A stretch of DNA of 64,000 bases from Paramecium pentaurelia (lineage: Eukaryota; Ciliophora; Oligohymenophorea; Peniculida; Parameciidae): assembly GCA_905183005.1 (NCBI GenBank), contig CAJJDO010000077.1, positions 22,920 to 86,919 on the forward strand. Direction: 5' to 3'. Every line of letters starts with the position of its first letter. Within the stretch, counting starts at the first letter, position 1. The notes under the pieces were generated by a model that was not told the origin of the DNA, ran no database searches, and saw only the letters and a program-made list of their open reading frames with translations. The position numbers and the translations under genes were made by a program. Of this stretch, positions 24,429 to 36,797 are shown in pieces.

Positions 24429-26406
24429 TCATAAATTGTCATAATATTATATTTTATATTCATCCATTATTTGACCTAAGTAAGTACATAACGAATCAGG
24501 ATCATTGGAAAAATTGTTTAAGCTGTAATTTGTTATTAAATCATCTTAGATTTACAATTTCTATTAAAATCCAGCTTCAAGTATTGTTAATTTGATAAGA
24601 ATTATATATAAATTGCAATTAAATTAATTTAATTTTTGATATTCATCCTAGTCTAATTCCTATTCTTAATAGTAAATACTTTATAATAACACTAAGATTT
24701 GTTTAAAAATTACTGCATTATTCCTTTAGAAATCTTTATTTAAATTACCTAATGTTATTTATTCTTTTATCTCTTTAAGTGAATCAATTTATTCCAAATA
24801 TTTTCTCAGTTTATAAACTTGTTTACTTAAGTAAGAAGATTTCACATCTAAAACATTATGGAATTAAATTTTTTATAATGAATCATTGAGTTCTGTTTAT
24901 AATTCATAATCAGAATAATTAGACTAAGAATTAACTTCCTCTTTCAACTAATTTACCATATCCTAACCTAATTTTGTAAAATATTGTAAATAACAATGAA
25001 ATTCCCCTTCAAAAGAAAAATACCTTAAGATATCTGGAATATCTAAAATCAAATTATACAACCTTTCACAAATATTTTAGATCAACATAATAAAATTCTT
25101 TAATTACTTCCATTTTTCAAATTTTTATATAAGATTTGATTTTGGTTTTCCGATTTAAGATTTCTAATTTGAATTTCTAACTTGCATTTCTTCAAAATCA
25201 TAATTCTAAATATTCCCTTAATTATTTGATACATTCTAGTTGTGTATTATAGATTTATTAATTTTTTCAAAAAAATTTTTTTGTAAGGAATTATTATTTT
25301 ATTTTGAGTATTAAGATTGATCAAACTATGCATATGAGTATTTTTTCAATTTAGAAGAACCTTAACGGAGTTGATTATTATCCAATTATTTATTCCAGTC
25401 ATAAAATTCTTAATTTTTAATGAGGGACGATTCCAAAAGTGATGGAATTATTTGTTAAGAATTGAAAATATATGGAGATTAATATAACTATGAAAATGTT
25501 AATCTTTCTTCAACTTAATATTTGAGCATTTTTTAAATAAAATTTCTTAGAATTTTATTTTCGATTATTTCAAAATTGGCATCTTATTACTTGATTAATT
25601 AAAATTAATCTTTTTAATGAAGTACATCATAATAAGGATACTCTCCAGTAATCATTTAATATAAACAAACTCCCAAACTATATATATCTGCTTCAAACGA
25701 ATACGGTTTCCTTTCCAAAACTTCAGGAGCTAAAAGCATAAATTCAAAAATATACCCATATTAACCTCAGTTCCAGCGAAAGTTACAGTTTTTGTTTAAT
25801 TTATAAACTATTTCGCTAATCCTAAATCAAGTAATTTGTAAGAAGCATTTTTAAAAATTGATTCATATAAATGTTCATTGGATGCTGTCAGTTTACATAA
25901 ATCTTCTGGCTATATTACTACTCCTATATTTTCTAATTTTAAATCTCTGTGAATAATTTAATTTTTATGTAAATAATGTAATCCATTTACCAATTGTTTA
26001 AGAATAACAATTACAAGATCCTCGGGTAACTTATTTTTAAAAAATATTTTCATCATAGTTTTGACATCAAACTCGCAATACTAAAGCATAAATAATAATA
26101 TTGACTTCCAAAACTAAAAACAAAGCAAATTGTGTTTCTTAAGCTTCATACAATTTGATAACGTTTTCATTATCACTCTTTTTTAATAATTCAACTTCAT
26201 TCTTTAGATAAGGTATAATTAATGGCTTTACTTAAAATAAACTGACAACCTAAAATCAAGATATCTAAAACCTTAATAGCCACAGATTCTCCAAATATAT
26301 TTTGACATTTGTAGACTTTTGAAAAGGCTCCTACACCTTTTTACTCAGGATTTCTATACCTATTTTCAAATTATTGTTCTATTGCTTCCTTATAACTAAT
26401 TTACAT
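24429..26406 (-). CDS. Serine/threonine protein kinase with DLG activation motif
   Basis: Start ATG at 26406. Introns at 26250-26271 (22 nt), 26081-26105 (25 nt) and 25730-25755 (26 nt) give an exact 634-residue frame ending at TGA 24429-24431. The kinase domain (about residues 20-275) shows a Gly loop GVGAFSKV, VAIKVV (catalytic Lys), HYLHKNQIIHRDLKLEN, KLLDLGLAK (DLG in place of DFG, a known variant), VNMAPEVLERKPY and ADIYSLGVCLYQMITGEYPY. The remaining ~350 residues are Gln/Asn-rich and helical with no domain I can name. General fold and residues suggest an active kinase close to the ULK/CAMK-like ciliate kinases; the subfamily is not certain. It is divergently oriented, 349 bp from the trichocyst protein gene. 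Confidence 0.9.
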
Positions 26407-26755
26407 AATGTTTCTAATAGAAATTTATTTAAAAATTATATTGATATTTTTATTCAATAGAATAATAAATATAACAGTAAATTGCTAGCACCTTATGTAA
26501 TATTTATGCAAAGAATATGAAATTTTATAAATTTCAATTGTGATAAATTCGAGGAATCAAAATAAGTTAATAAAATTGACGATAATACAATAATAATTTA
26601 ATAAAATGGCATGGTTAGGATTAAATTGTGAATAGGAGTAAATTAAATGAAATAAGGTGTTACAATGTGAAAATAAATACTTAAAAATAAATATTTAAGA
26701 TAGCTAATATAATTAATGAATAAATTACAATAGTCGTTTTTATTATTTAAAATAT
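26407..26755. promoter_or_regulatory. Divergent promoter region: kinase / trichocyst protein
   Basis: 349 bp between two divergent start codons, so both promoters must lie here. It is strongly AT-rich. No specific element can be named. Confidence 0.4.
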
Positions 26756-27897
26756 ATGAGAACAGGATTATTAATTTGCCTAATATTAGGAGTGTTGGGT
26801 GTTGAACTCAATATGGAGAGACATTCAGAGGAAGTTTTGGCCAAATTAAGAGAATCTAAATGGGCTTCTTTCATAGTTGACTTTGCAGAAGTGGAATTGG
26901 GAAGTGGAGGAGCCTTGACAGAATTGGTTGAAGCTATCAATTAATTGATCGATTAATTAGAGGAGGAATTAGATGACATTCATCAAGCCTACTCTAGAAG
27001 AACAGATGAACATAATAGAGATGTCACAAGATATGAATAAGAAATTTAAGATGCTGATAGAGGTTAATGTTTGTATCATATTATTAGACATTTTCAATGG
27101 AGAAGACTTCATTGACAACGTACTCATTCCATAAAAATAAAGATTCTAAGATGCTCTTGCTCAATTGAAAACCAACATTGAGGAAAACAGAAGAATTCTT
27201 GATTCAGAAACAGTCAATAGAAAGAAATAACACGAGTAATTCTTATCCAACATAGCTGAAATCAATGAAGCAATTGGTGCTGTTGATGAATCCTTAGGAT
27301 TACTTTCTTAAATTACTAACCCCTCACTAGTTTAATTCAAAAGAGTTCAAACCAATTTAGGAAGAATCCAAAATTCATTCTAAAACCATTCTTCATTTGC
27401 CCCAATTATTAAGGCCTTACTTGAATTAGCAACAGAATAAAATTTTACTGATTAAGGATCAGTTTAATAATTGGTGAAGATCTTCAATGAATTGAGAGTT
27501 CAATTTGTTGATACTTTAAACCAAGAAACAGCTGATGAGAGTGCAGCCGAAACAAAATTTGCTGAAAGAGTAGCTTAATTAGAAAAGGAATTTGCTGAAT
27601 TCTAAAGAGCTGTCCTCATCAAGAACTCTGAAATTGCTGCTAATGAATGTAAGTATTTAATTTGATTTTTTAGAAAAACTTGGAGAAACCATAGTCTATG
27701 TCGGATAAAGAAAAGATGACAGAGCCACACTTCAAGCCTAATTATAAGCTGAAAACGATAACTATGCTTCTGAAACCGATCTCTATAATAGAACTGTTAC
27801 AGAATATAATAAGGAAATCGAGATCAGTAAATAGGCTCTTGGCTTATTAACTTAACCAAGCTTTGAATAATATGTCAAATCTAAAGTTGGAATTTGA
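26756..27897 (+). CDS. Trichocyst matrix protein
   Basis: Start MRTGLLICLILGVLGVEL, a classic signal peptide. Introns at 27063-27087 and 27649-27673 (25 nt each) restore one frame of 363 residues ending at TGA 27895-27897. The acidic, heptad-rich sequence, with FAEVELGSGGALTELVEAIN near the N-terminus, the joined DRDIFNGEDFIDNVLIP region, and repeated LGLLSQ/LGLLTQ-type ends, has the composition, length (about 350-380 aa) and coiled-coil character of the Paramecium trichocyst matrix proteins. These are synthesised as precursors, cleaved, and crystallised in the secretory trichocyst core. The gene is part of a large multigene family in Paramecium. Codon use is less AT-rich than that of its neighbours, which fits a highly expressed gene. 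It ends 48 bp from the convergent MYB gene. Confidence 0.93.
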
Positions 27898-27945
27898 TCC
27901 ATATTGACACATTCAAATAATATATTAACAATCAATTTTTTTGCA

Positions 27946-29237
27946 TCATTATTACTTTTATTGATGACTTAAAAGCTATTATTATTATTAGTGTGTTTCG
28001 GCATTAGTTTTTTTCATCTCCTCAAATATATCAGGTCTTATTTAAACTGGCAAAGATGCCTCTAAACCTCCAAATAATTTATCATTTTCTTCTTCTTTCA
28101 TAAAAATTGGCTACTGCTACTATTGAATTGAATGGATTAAACTCGGATTCATGTACAAAAAGCTCATCATTGGTGTCTCGAACTTGTGCATTCGATTTAA
28201 TTCTGGATCCGATGAGGATTTTAAGGATTCCTTTAACCAATTTTGAAAATCTTAATACTGCTTTATAGCCTCCGGATATTAATTTACTCTATATGAATCT
28301 GATCTTATCGAATCTTAAAAAAATGAAAATGGATCTATTATTTGTGGAAATTGAGATTATTGTATTTGAGAATGTTATAACGAGGGAAATTATGATTAAG
28401 AAAATTATATTTACTATTGCTACTAAGATTATTGAGTTTAAAACTAAGTAAATTGTACCTACTAGCATTGTAGCTCTGATTATAATTATTGTTAATTGTT
28501 CTCTTAATTGTTATTTTTTTACTTTCCTTCTATTTCTTCTTCCACTTTGAATGATTATTAAATTTTTTTAAATTTTCTTATTTTTTTCATTCCCTAACTC
28601 TATTTCAATCCATCCTCTTCTAAAACCCTTACTTTACTAGGTACAATATAATAAGGATTTAAAATTTTTCCATATTATTTTCTGATAAAGGAATAAAATC
28701 TATTTTTAATCATGTTTTCCTAAAATTTATGTTATTTTTACAGGTCTTCCTGGCATTTTCTTTGACATATCTGACCATCTTGTGCCCATTTTTTAGTACA
28801 TTTCCCAAATCTTTTTATCTTCCTGCTTAGTCCAAGGTGTTTTAATGATATTAGAATCCAAATGATTTACATATCTCTCTCTTATCTATCGACCTGTTCT
28901 ATTTGGAATCTCATTTGCTATTTATTTCCAGTTAAATTAATATATTTTTGTAAGTCTTAATACTTCTTTATCCTCTTCTTCTGTCCATTTTTAATTTCTT
29001 TCATTCTAATCCTAATTTAAATCTTCTTACTTCCTTCGGCTTTATTCTTTTCCATCTTTGTGCACATTAAGATGCATTCCTACCAGGAACAAACTCAGCA
29101 ATCAACTTCCAATTAGAACCGTGTTTAAACACAGCAGCATGCAATTTATTATCTTCCTCCTCTTTCCAATACTTTCTACTTTGCTACTTTTGATCGGAAT
29201 CTTATTCAATAACTTAATTATTTCCTCTTCTTTTCAT
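27946..29237 (-). CDS. Three-repeat MYB transcription factor (R1R2R3)
   Basis: ATG at 29237 (MKRRGNNQVIEQ). Introns at 29006-29030 (25 nt) and 28720-28741 (22 nt) give an exact 414-residue frame ending at TGA 27946-27948. Three MYB repeats follow one another: WKEEEDNKLHAAVFKHGSNW, then WTEEEDKEVLRLTKIYQFNW, then WTKQEDKKIWEMYQKMGTRW ending with the recognition helix ENMIKNRFYSFIRK. Each has the spaced Trp residues typical of MYB. The C-terminal half is Gln-rich (long runs written with TAA/TAG codons), as in many activation domains, and ends in poly-Gln. It is nuclear and DNA-binding by family. Both introns lie at MYB repeat boundaries. Targets cannot be inferred. Confidence 0.92.
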
Positions 29238-29665
29238 TCTAATGATTATATTTGTTGTTAAGTCGTACCTTTTACTTCTGGAATAACAATATTAATTAAT
29301 TTGAAAAAGAAATTCTATAATATAATGGAATTATTATAAGACTCTTTAATATGAAGTTTTCTTTGTGAAAAAAGTTACTTATTATAATTCATTCTAACTT
29401 GAATCTTTGAAACATTATTTAAATTAAAAAAATTTAGATTTTATGAATTAGAATTAACCATATTTAATAATATAAACAACTCAAAACTTAATAATAGGTT
29501 GAAATTCCTATATCTGGTAATAAATTGATTGATTTGAAAGCCATTTTCATTCTGATTTTCTAAAGAATATTCAATTATTTTATGTTTAAGTGATTAAGTA
29601 TTATAAAAAAGTAATGAAAAAAAATAATTATAATCGAATATTCTATTGATAAATTGATATAATTA
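29238..29665. other. Intergenic region upstream of the MYB gene
   Basis: 428 bp between two minus-strand genes, carrying the MYB promoter and the alpha-kinase 3' end. No distinct element seen. Confidence 0.4.
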
Positions 29666-31686
29666 TCAAATATTATAATTTAATCCTTTTAAATATTCTT
29701 ATCCATTTAATTCAGGGTTTTCCCTAAGGGATTAGAGAACAAGATCAAATCCAATTTGACCTTAGTCCTCTGGACCAAATATTCCACCAGGAGTATGTAT
29801 AATTGGCTCAAATAAAATGTATTTATCTCCAACTAATTACCCTCCCTTAAAATTTGTAACAATTAATGCTCCAGAAGTAAAATCACTTGTGAATTATGAA
29901 AAGGCATTGAACAGTTTGATTATTGAATTATCAACATTTTACTGAAAACTCTTATAATCTTAATTCAATAATTCTTATCCAAGGTAGATATCTAATTTAG
30001 AAGCTATAACTTACTATCTCCAATAGTGAACAAATGTGGTAGCTAAAATTCAAATTTGAATGGTGGCTTTGTTATTTTTTATTAAAAGCATTCAGCTAAA
30101 ACTTGGGCAACAATTATTTAATATGCTAAAAATATAGCATGTTCTTCCTTTGTTATACCTTCATGTCCATCAATAATTTTAAGTGCAAATACTTTTTTTT
30201 CAAGAGACTTATCATTATGATAAATCTATTAAATCTGCATTAGAAAACATTTTGATTTAGTTCCTTAACCATCCTTAAATAATAATTAGCAATCTTACTT
30301 TATTTATTGATTTTAAGACTTTCAACATTTTTTAAGGATTCTTTTTGATGAATTCATTTATAGATTTATCTGATTTAAATTGCAACCATTATAATACATT
30401 TTACCCAGATTCAATTGAAAGTTTTTTAACTGTTGCATCACAAATATTTGTATTGGCATTTTACTATTTCTCAAACTCATATGGATTTAGCTTTTTTCGA
30501 TACATTGCATCAATTGGGGTTATGAATAAATCATTTAATTGTTTAAAAGGATTATTTTCAATAAAGTAACTTATAAATTTCAAGTTATTATCTACTTTTT
30601 CTAATTATTTTAATTTTATTAATTTTTCCTAATTATCAACTGTCAAACTGGTATAATCTGATTATAGTTTTTCCTTATCTTTTTTGAGCAATATAATCTC
30701 TTCTGAAAGTTGATTGATTTTTTTTTCTTTTTCGCTGATAATATTATTTCTCACAATTATTAATTCATCTTTTGAGTGAGTAGATTGTTTAAATTAATCT
30801 AAAATCACTTATGTATCCTAAAGAATTTTGCTTTTTTAATCAACTTCTTTTTGTAGTTTTTCTTATTGATAGTTAGTTTTTTTTAATTCTTCCCTTAAAT
30901 TTTAAAATTTCCCTTCTAGTATTTATTAATCCCTGAGAGCATTAATATTAGCTTATTAAAGAGATGTATTTTTCTAAATTTCTTAGGTAAGCTAATCTTA
31001 TTTTTGATTTAATTTTTTCTCTAGTTCCTCTAACAACTTTTCTTATTTTTACTTTATATCTTTTAGCTATGTTGTTGATTTTATTGATTATTCTAATTCT
31101 AATTTCAATCTATAACTCTCAAGATTAGTGCTATTTTATAAATCATTTTAAAAATTTGGCTTTTCTTACTATTATTTTTTTAAATTTCTTAATTTCTCTT
31201 CTAAAAGAGAACATTTCTCTCTAAATTCATTTCTTTCTTAAAGTAATTCTTCTATTTATTTATTCAATGCTGTCATCTCAATTTTTGTGTTTTAAGTCTT
31301 CGAATCATTATTGGATTATTAATTTATAATTTCTATTTTTTGTTCTTATTTAGATGCTAAACGATTTAGAATATCATTGAATAAATATAATTCTATTTCA
31401 GGTTTCTCGTCTAGGTCGATAATACTTATATTAATATAGACTCATATTACCTATCCACAGTTTCTTATTCATAAATGACTCTTTTTTTTTATTTTGAATA
31501 GCAAATTATATTCTATTAATCAATTTCTTCATTTTAATCTAAATAATGGTATATAATATTACCAAGAATAAATTAAATTGCTTATTTCAATAAGCTTTCC
31601 TATTATGTAAACTGAAATGTGATGGAATTTAAATTTGGAATATTTTATGGCTATATTTAAATCTTTATCTTTTTTTATTAATTCAT
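29666..31686 (-). CDS. Coiled-coil alpha-type protein kinase (MHCK/eEF2K family)
   Basis: ATG at 31686. Introns at 31425-31450 (26 nt), 30274-30298 (25 nt) and 29992-30014 (23 nt) give an exact 648-residue frame ending at TGA 29666-29668. Residues about 90-330 form a long coiled coil (heptads such as KIEMTALNKQIEELLQERNE). The C-terminal ~250 residues resemble an alpha-kinase: VFALKIIDGHEGITKEEHAI, NIYLGQELLNQDYKSF, then FTSDFTSGALIVTNFKGGQL and YILFEPIIHTPGGIFGPED. The last matches the VTD ... DPQIHT ... FG pattern in which this family binds substrate and metal. Alpha-kinases phosphorylate residues in helical, often myosin-type, substrates; a coiled coil before the kinase domain resembles Dictyostelium MHCK. 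Pairing is inferred from motifs only; some canonical Asp/Gly positions are changed, so activity is unproven. Confidence 0.82.
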
Positions 31687-32115
31687 TTTATTATTAATAA
31701 TTTTAATTAAAATTTATATGCATAAATAAACTTAAATACCATCCAATCTTAACAAAACGTATCTAATAAATTATTCAAAATATTTATAGTTTTTAATTTG
31801 GTTAAATGATTAAATAAGATAAAATGTTGAACTAAAAGAGAAGAGAGAATTTTAATTGAGATAGTTCTTTTCCTAATAGAAATCGAATTCATTCAAAGAT
31901 ATAGCAAATTTAATTATTTCACCTATTTCCCTGAGTTTGCTACTTTTTAAGACTAATATAATTACAAAATTAAAATTTTAATAATAAATTATCTATTGAA
32001 TTGAAAACTTTAATTATAATAAGAATGCTTATTTATTTTAATATTTTGATTTCTTTTAATATAAATTAAGTACATTGTTAAATTAATTATTTTTATATCT
32101 CATAACCAAATACAT
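31687..32115. other. Intergenic region upstream of the alpha-kinase gene
   Basis: 429 bp between two minus-strand genes. No coding or RNA feature seen; presumably the alpha-kinase promoter. Confidence 0.4.
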
Positions 32116-33666
32116 TCAACTCACTAATTTAATCAATTCTTAACATAAACGTGGATATTTGAAATTCTTCACTGCTTATTCTGCTTCCTTTAATACAACT
32201 CCTTTCTCAGGACATTTCAATAAACACTCAAAAACTGCTCTTTGAACTTCTTCACTCGAATCATCTAAGTGAATCAATGTAGCCTTGACAATATATTCCA
32301 ATATTGTTGTTGAATCATATTTTTATTACATAATTGCAGCAATTGCATAAGTAATTTCTATTCTAATTTAATTTTGAGAATCATCTAATCTTTCCAAAAG
32401 AGAAGGATAGAAATCCCTTATAATTTCATAATTTAAAATCTAACATTTTTTTATTAAACTTGTTGCCAATTTACTAGATGCAAATCTCAAATCTGGTGCC
32501 CAATCATCTGTCATACAGGATTTCAATGGTGCAGCTAAAGCTGGAAATAATTCCAATATTTCTTCTTAAGTAAGCATCTCACTCAAATAAAGTGTAATTA
32601 TTACAGCAGCTTTTCTTACTTTTACAGTTGGTTTATTTGATTTCCATACCATTGATTATATTAACAATTATGATATCATCACTGCAGCATACATTTTTAT
32701 AGTTTCTTTGATTGATTAAATTTAAACCACTTTGTCTAATAACAAAAGCACTTCCAAACGTAATTCCACTTCCTAATCACCTCCCAAAGAATATTTCATT
32801 ATTTATATAATTTATTGCATGTATTTAGATATACCATCTCCACATCCTGTTACAATTGCCTTAAATTTTAAAAATTCCCTAGTGTTGTGTTTCCATGTCT
32901 TAAAATGTTCTTAATTTACTATTTGTTCTAGAATTAAACTTATTTCATTTGCATGTAAATCAGTTACACTAGTATAACCACATTTAGTTGACAATTAATT
33001 AAGTAATGGTTCACAATCCATCTTATTAAATGATCTTATTGTCAAAAGTGCTTAGAATAACTATCTAACATAAATTGGTAATTCTTGTTGAGATTAACCT
33101 ATAATTCTATTTTCTAAATAATAAACACATTCCATCACTTCCCAACAATCAGAATAGACACTTTCAATATCTCCAATTAGATGAACCAAACTTTAAAGAT
33201 CAAGATTGTCATTTTCATGTACTATCGTTTCACTTATCATATTAATAAGATTGCATAAAGTTTTTGATTATTATGCTTATAATTCAAATCTTGCTTAGTT
33301 TATCATCGTTGGTAAATAATAATCTATTTGAATCTTTAATCCAATTACATAACATATTTATTTACACTAATCATGATATATATTTATATTTACTTCATTC
33401 AAATAATATTTATCATCATTTGTATAAATTTTGGCCAATAACTTAAATATTTAAGTAAGATATTCTCCAATATCTGCAATACAACAGATCATCTTTAATT
33501 ATTATAGAGCCTTTAATTTTTATATCTGAGTCGATTGAAATTCAGCAGCATCCTTTAAAACCATTTAAATTAATTGAGGTAGATTTTTAGTTATTATGTA
33601 CTTTTATCCCTCAGTTATTGAAGCAAATGGTGATACTTTATTAATTAAACTTTGATTTTTTTCCAT
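32116..33666 (-). CDS. DNAAF5: Dynein axonemal assembly factor 5-like HEAT-repeat protein
   Basis: An intronless frame of 516 residues runs from the ATG at 33666 to TGA 32116-32118. Sequence is almost wholly helical with HEAT repeats (for example LLERLDDSQNQIRIEITYAI and IHLDDSSEEVQRAVFECLL). The C-terminus, with LDD ... EVQ ... AVFECLLKCPEK and EAEQAVKNFKYPRLCQELI, follows the ending of HEATR2/DNAAF5 (LDDP..VQ.AVLEVLK ... YCEQLL). That protein is a cytoplasmic factor needed to preassemble outer and inner dynein arms, which fits a ciliate. It is shorter than the vertebrate protein (about 850 residues), so it represents mainly the C-terminal half. Other HEAT proteins remain possible. Confidence 0.75.
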
Positions 33667-34243
33667 TAATTATATTTTATGTTAGAAATATCGAATTTAT
33701 TCTAATTTTTAATGATACTTATAATGAATTATTAATAAAAAATTATTAATATAATTGAATAAAACCTAAGAACTTTAATTCATATAATAAAATATAGGAG
33801 ATCACTATTAAGAGAATCATTTCACAATAGATATAATGTTGATTAGATAAGACTAAATATCTTATTTTATAAACTATTACTGTATTAGATAATAGTAGTT
33901 AATATTTTATAAGACAAGAATATAAATAACTTAATCTTAAATAAAATAATTATACAGATCTAAATTATTCATCTGATAAACTAATATTATCTCTTTGATT
34001 GTAAATTAACCAATTCTTTGATAAAATAGATTTAATTATATCTTAATGGTAATGATATTCATGTAAAAGAATATATAGAAGAGTAAAGTTATAGGATAAA
34101 TATTCATAAATAACTAAGGAATAGAGATACAATAACAATTAGATGAACTCTAAAATATAATGAATATATGAGGTTTTGAATTATATAGATATATTATTGC
34201 TTAAATTAATTATATTATATATATATATATATAATTAATATAA
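33667..34243. promoter_or_regulatory. Divergent promoter region: DNAAF5-like / YIPF6-like
   Basis: 577 bp between two divergent starts. It includes a (TA)n tract at about 34214-34232 shortly before the YIPF6-like start. No other element recognisable. Confidence 0.4.
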
Positions 34244-35037
34244 ATGACTGATAATCAATAAGTTCCTTTTGGAAGTGGAATGTTTTAAGGTCAAGCAAAG
34301 TTTGTGGATTATGCTCATATGAATTAATAAGAAGTATAAGTGAACACTTTAGATGAGCCAGTTACGGATACTTTAGTAAATTTGATTTTGATTATAAAGT
34401 TGAGAGATATCAATATGATACTATATAAATTATCATATGTCATAATTCCAAGAATGAAGGAAACCCAAGGAAGGAAATTAAGAAATTGTAAAAGAATAGA
34501 TTAAATTAAATTAGGGGATTTATGGGGACCACTTCTTTTATCATTATTGTTAGCGATGTAAATATAAAATGATTATAAATTAGGACTTTAGGAATAAATT
34601 CTAATCAATCATGTACTAGTTGAGATAATTGATTTTTAGCTGATACTATCTTTGGTACAATTTTTATTATAATGTGGGGTGGATCTGCAGTAATAACGTA
34701 AGTTTAAAGTTTAAGTTTGAATTTAGAGTAAATGCAAAATTGTTAGGTGGATAAGTTTCATTTTTTTAGAGTGTTTGTGTACTTGGTTATTGTGTATTTC
34801 CAATAAATATAGCTGCTGTTTTGATAACTTTCTTTTAATCATATTTTGGATTTTTCTTAAGAATAATAATTGTTGGAGTTGCATTTTTATGGTCAACATT
34901 TTGTATATTTATTAACACTATTAATAGCTTCGTTGTCTTTCATGAGTAGTATGATGAATGAAGAAAAGAAAGTTATTTCAGTTTATCCAATATTTTTATT
35001 TTACATGTTTCTGTCATGGTTTTGCATTTTTATTTGA
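34244..35037 (+). CDS. YIPF6: YIPF6-like Golgi membrane protein (Yip1 domain)
   Basis: Seven exons: introns at 34376-34399, 34488-34514, 34558-34583, 34613-34639, 34698-34726 and 34903-34927 (24-29 nt) give an exact 211-residue frame ending at TGA 35035-35037. The cytosolic N-terminus (LDEPVTDTLLRDINMILYKL, VIIPRMKETQGRKLRNWDLW) is followed by about five membrane spans with the family signatures WDLWGPLLLSLLLAM, NAKLLGGQVSFFQSVCVLGY and VYPIFLFYMFLSW. Yip1-family proteins act in ER-Golgi and Golgi trafficking, binding Rab GTPases. Order and spacing of motifs fit YIPF6 best. This is the most intron-dense gene in the window. Stop codon 68 bp from the convergent neighbour. Confidence 0.92.
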
Positions 35038-35105
35038 ATTTTATAATAGAATTTATGATCATTTGAAATTTATTTTAAGATAATAATAAATATATATAAA
35101 CTAAG

Positions 35106-36059
35106 TCAATTAATTTTAATTTTAAATCTCTATAATTAATCTATTAATGAAGGTTGTTTCAACTTATAAATATCTTAATTATCCTTTATATATAATCTCA
35201 ATTATTTGTGTCTCAATATAATATTAAATGCCAATCGCAATTGAGATTCTTCAAATTAATTACAATCATTGAATTTAATTAACAATGTTATAATAAGTTC
35301 ACTCAAAACCTTCTATTTATTAGCTCTGATATAATAAATCATTTATCCACAACGTTTTAGAAAGACAACTATCATTTGAAGATTTGATTCGTAACCCTTT
35401 TGCAAATATACTTTGATGATTTCCATTAAAGATTCATCTAGATCATCTCTAGTCATAATTTCTTCACTTAATGTGAATAAGATAGATAGTATTTATGAAA
35501 TTTGAAGTTACTACTAAACTGATGAAATCACAAGGTGTTTAATTAATTATGGTATACATTATAGACCTCTCAAATCTATGGTTTCTATTTAGCAAATGTC
35601 TTATGCTAATTATAAAATATTTGAATTTTTAGCTAATACTCTTTCTTAAATTTGCTGAATCAAATCATCAAATGTTCCTAATTCACTTAATTAATATTCA
35701 CTCTATTCTTCTAATTATTGAATAACCTTATGATTTTTGTTTGTAGTTATTTTAATTATGACTGGTTCCTTAACATTTTATTGTTTTGAAACAATTTTTG
35801 CTGAAAAGCGTTATACTCCATAATAGTTTTTAGATTTTGGTTATTCAATCATTCTTGGTTTGTTTAAAGATTGTCTAATCATAACATCTGGTGTAAATGG
35901 TTATTGAATTTACCCTTAAAATCTAATTGCTTCTGTAAATGTAGAGGTTTTATTCATTAACTGTGGAAATTAAAAAACTTAAGGCTTAAGACATGCTTTA
36001 TTATTTTAATTTCTAGAAGGTGCTATTTATTTCTTTAATTATTGATTCCTTTTAATCAT
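35106..36059 (-). CDS. Uncharacterised helical protein (317 aa)
   Basis: An intronless frame runs from the ATG at 36059 to TGA 35106-35108. The N-terminal ~140 residues are basic and Gln-rich, likely disordered (KPRMIEQPKSKNYYGVQRFS). The C-terminal ~175 residues look like a stacked helical domain (ETIDLRGLQCIPQLIKHLVI, SLMEIIKVYLQKGYESNLQM, IVVFLKRCGQMIYYIRANKQ), ARM- or MIF4G-like in texture, but I cannot assign a family. Clear coding character and exact frame make the gene real. Convergent with the YIPF6-like gene. Confidence 0.75.
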
Positions 36060-36797
36060 TTTTTATATTAATTATAATTATTTACATAAATATTCAATCA
36101 TATTCTTTACAAAACTACTCTCTATTTATTAGTAGTTAGAAATTCAATCTCTCCTTATAATTACACTATATTGTTAAATTTATCCTTAAAATTTGAATAT
36201 ACAAAATAAGGAAGGGGATTGTAAATTCAAGAACTACAAAAAGTCTAATTAATATAAACTTACCAATCTAAAAGTATGTATGAGGAATAATGAGTTATCT
36301 AGCCATCTTTGTAAAATAAAGATATAAAATTGTAAAAGAATAATCTAAATTAAAATTATCAAAGAATTCTTCCATATTTTTGGAATTTAGATTAAATTCA
36401 AAGTTGATCCAAATTTTTAATTAATCCAATTAACAATTTTTCTAGAATTTTTTATAAATAATAAATTATCATTTTTTAGGATTATAATTCCACCTTTTAA
36501 TGAATATTAAATAGTTTTAGTTCTTTTCTTCTTTTTGTTAATTTTTATAGATAATTCTAAGTATTTTTTAAAGATGAAATAATTTAATTTTATCACAGTA
36601 TCGTTTGATCCTTAATTAACTCAAAAATGGTTGATATAATTGATTCAATAATGGATATTCATAAATATAGAAAAAGGAGATATTTATAATTTTATTCAAA
36701 TAATTACTTTGTAATATTAAATTTGAATAGAAATCAAATATTATATTATTGATAATAAGATTAAACATATTAATAGATATATTATAATTTTTATATA
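36060..36797. other. Intergenic region
   Basis: 738 bp between two minus-strand genes. Very AT-rich; no gene, RNA or repeat recognised. It must include the promoter of the helical-protein gene. Confidence 0.4.

Noticed and set aside
34205..34240. (TA)n tract as a mobile-element footprint
   Set aside because: Simple AT tracts are common in such AT-rich promoters, and no flanking inverted repeats or target duplications are seen.
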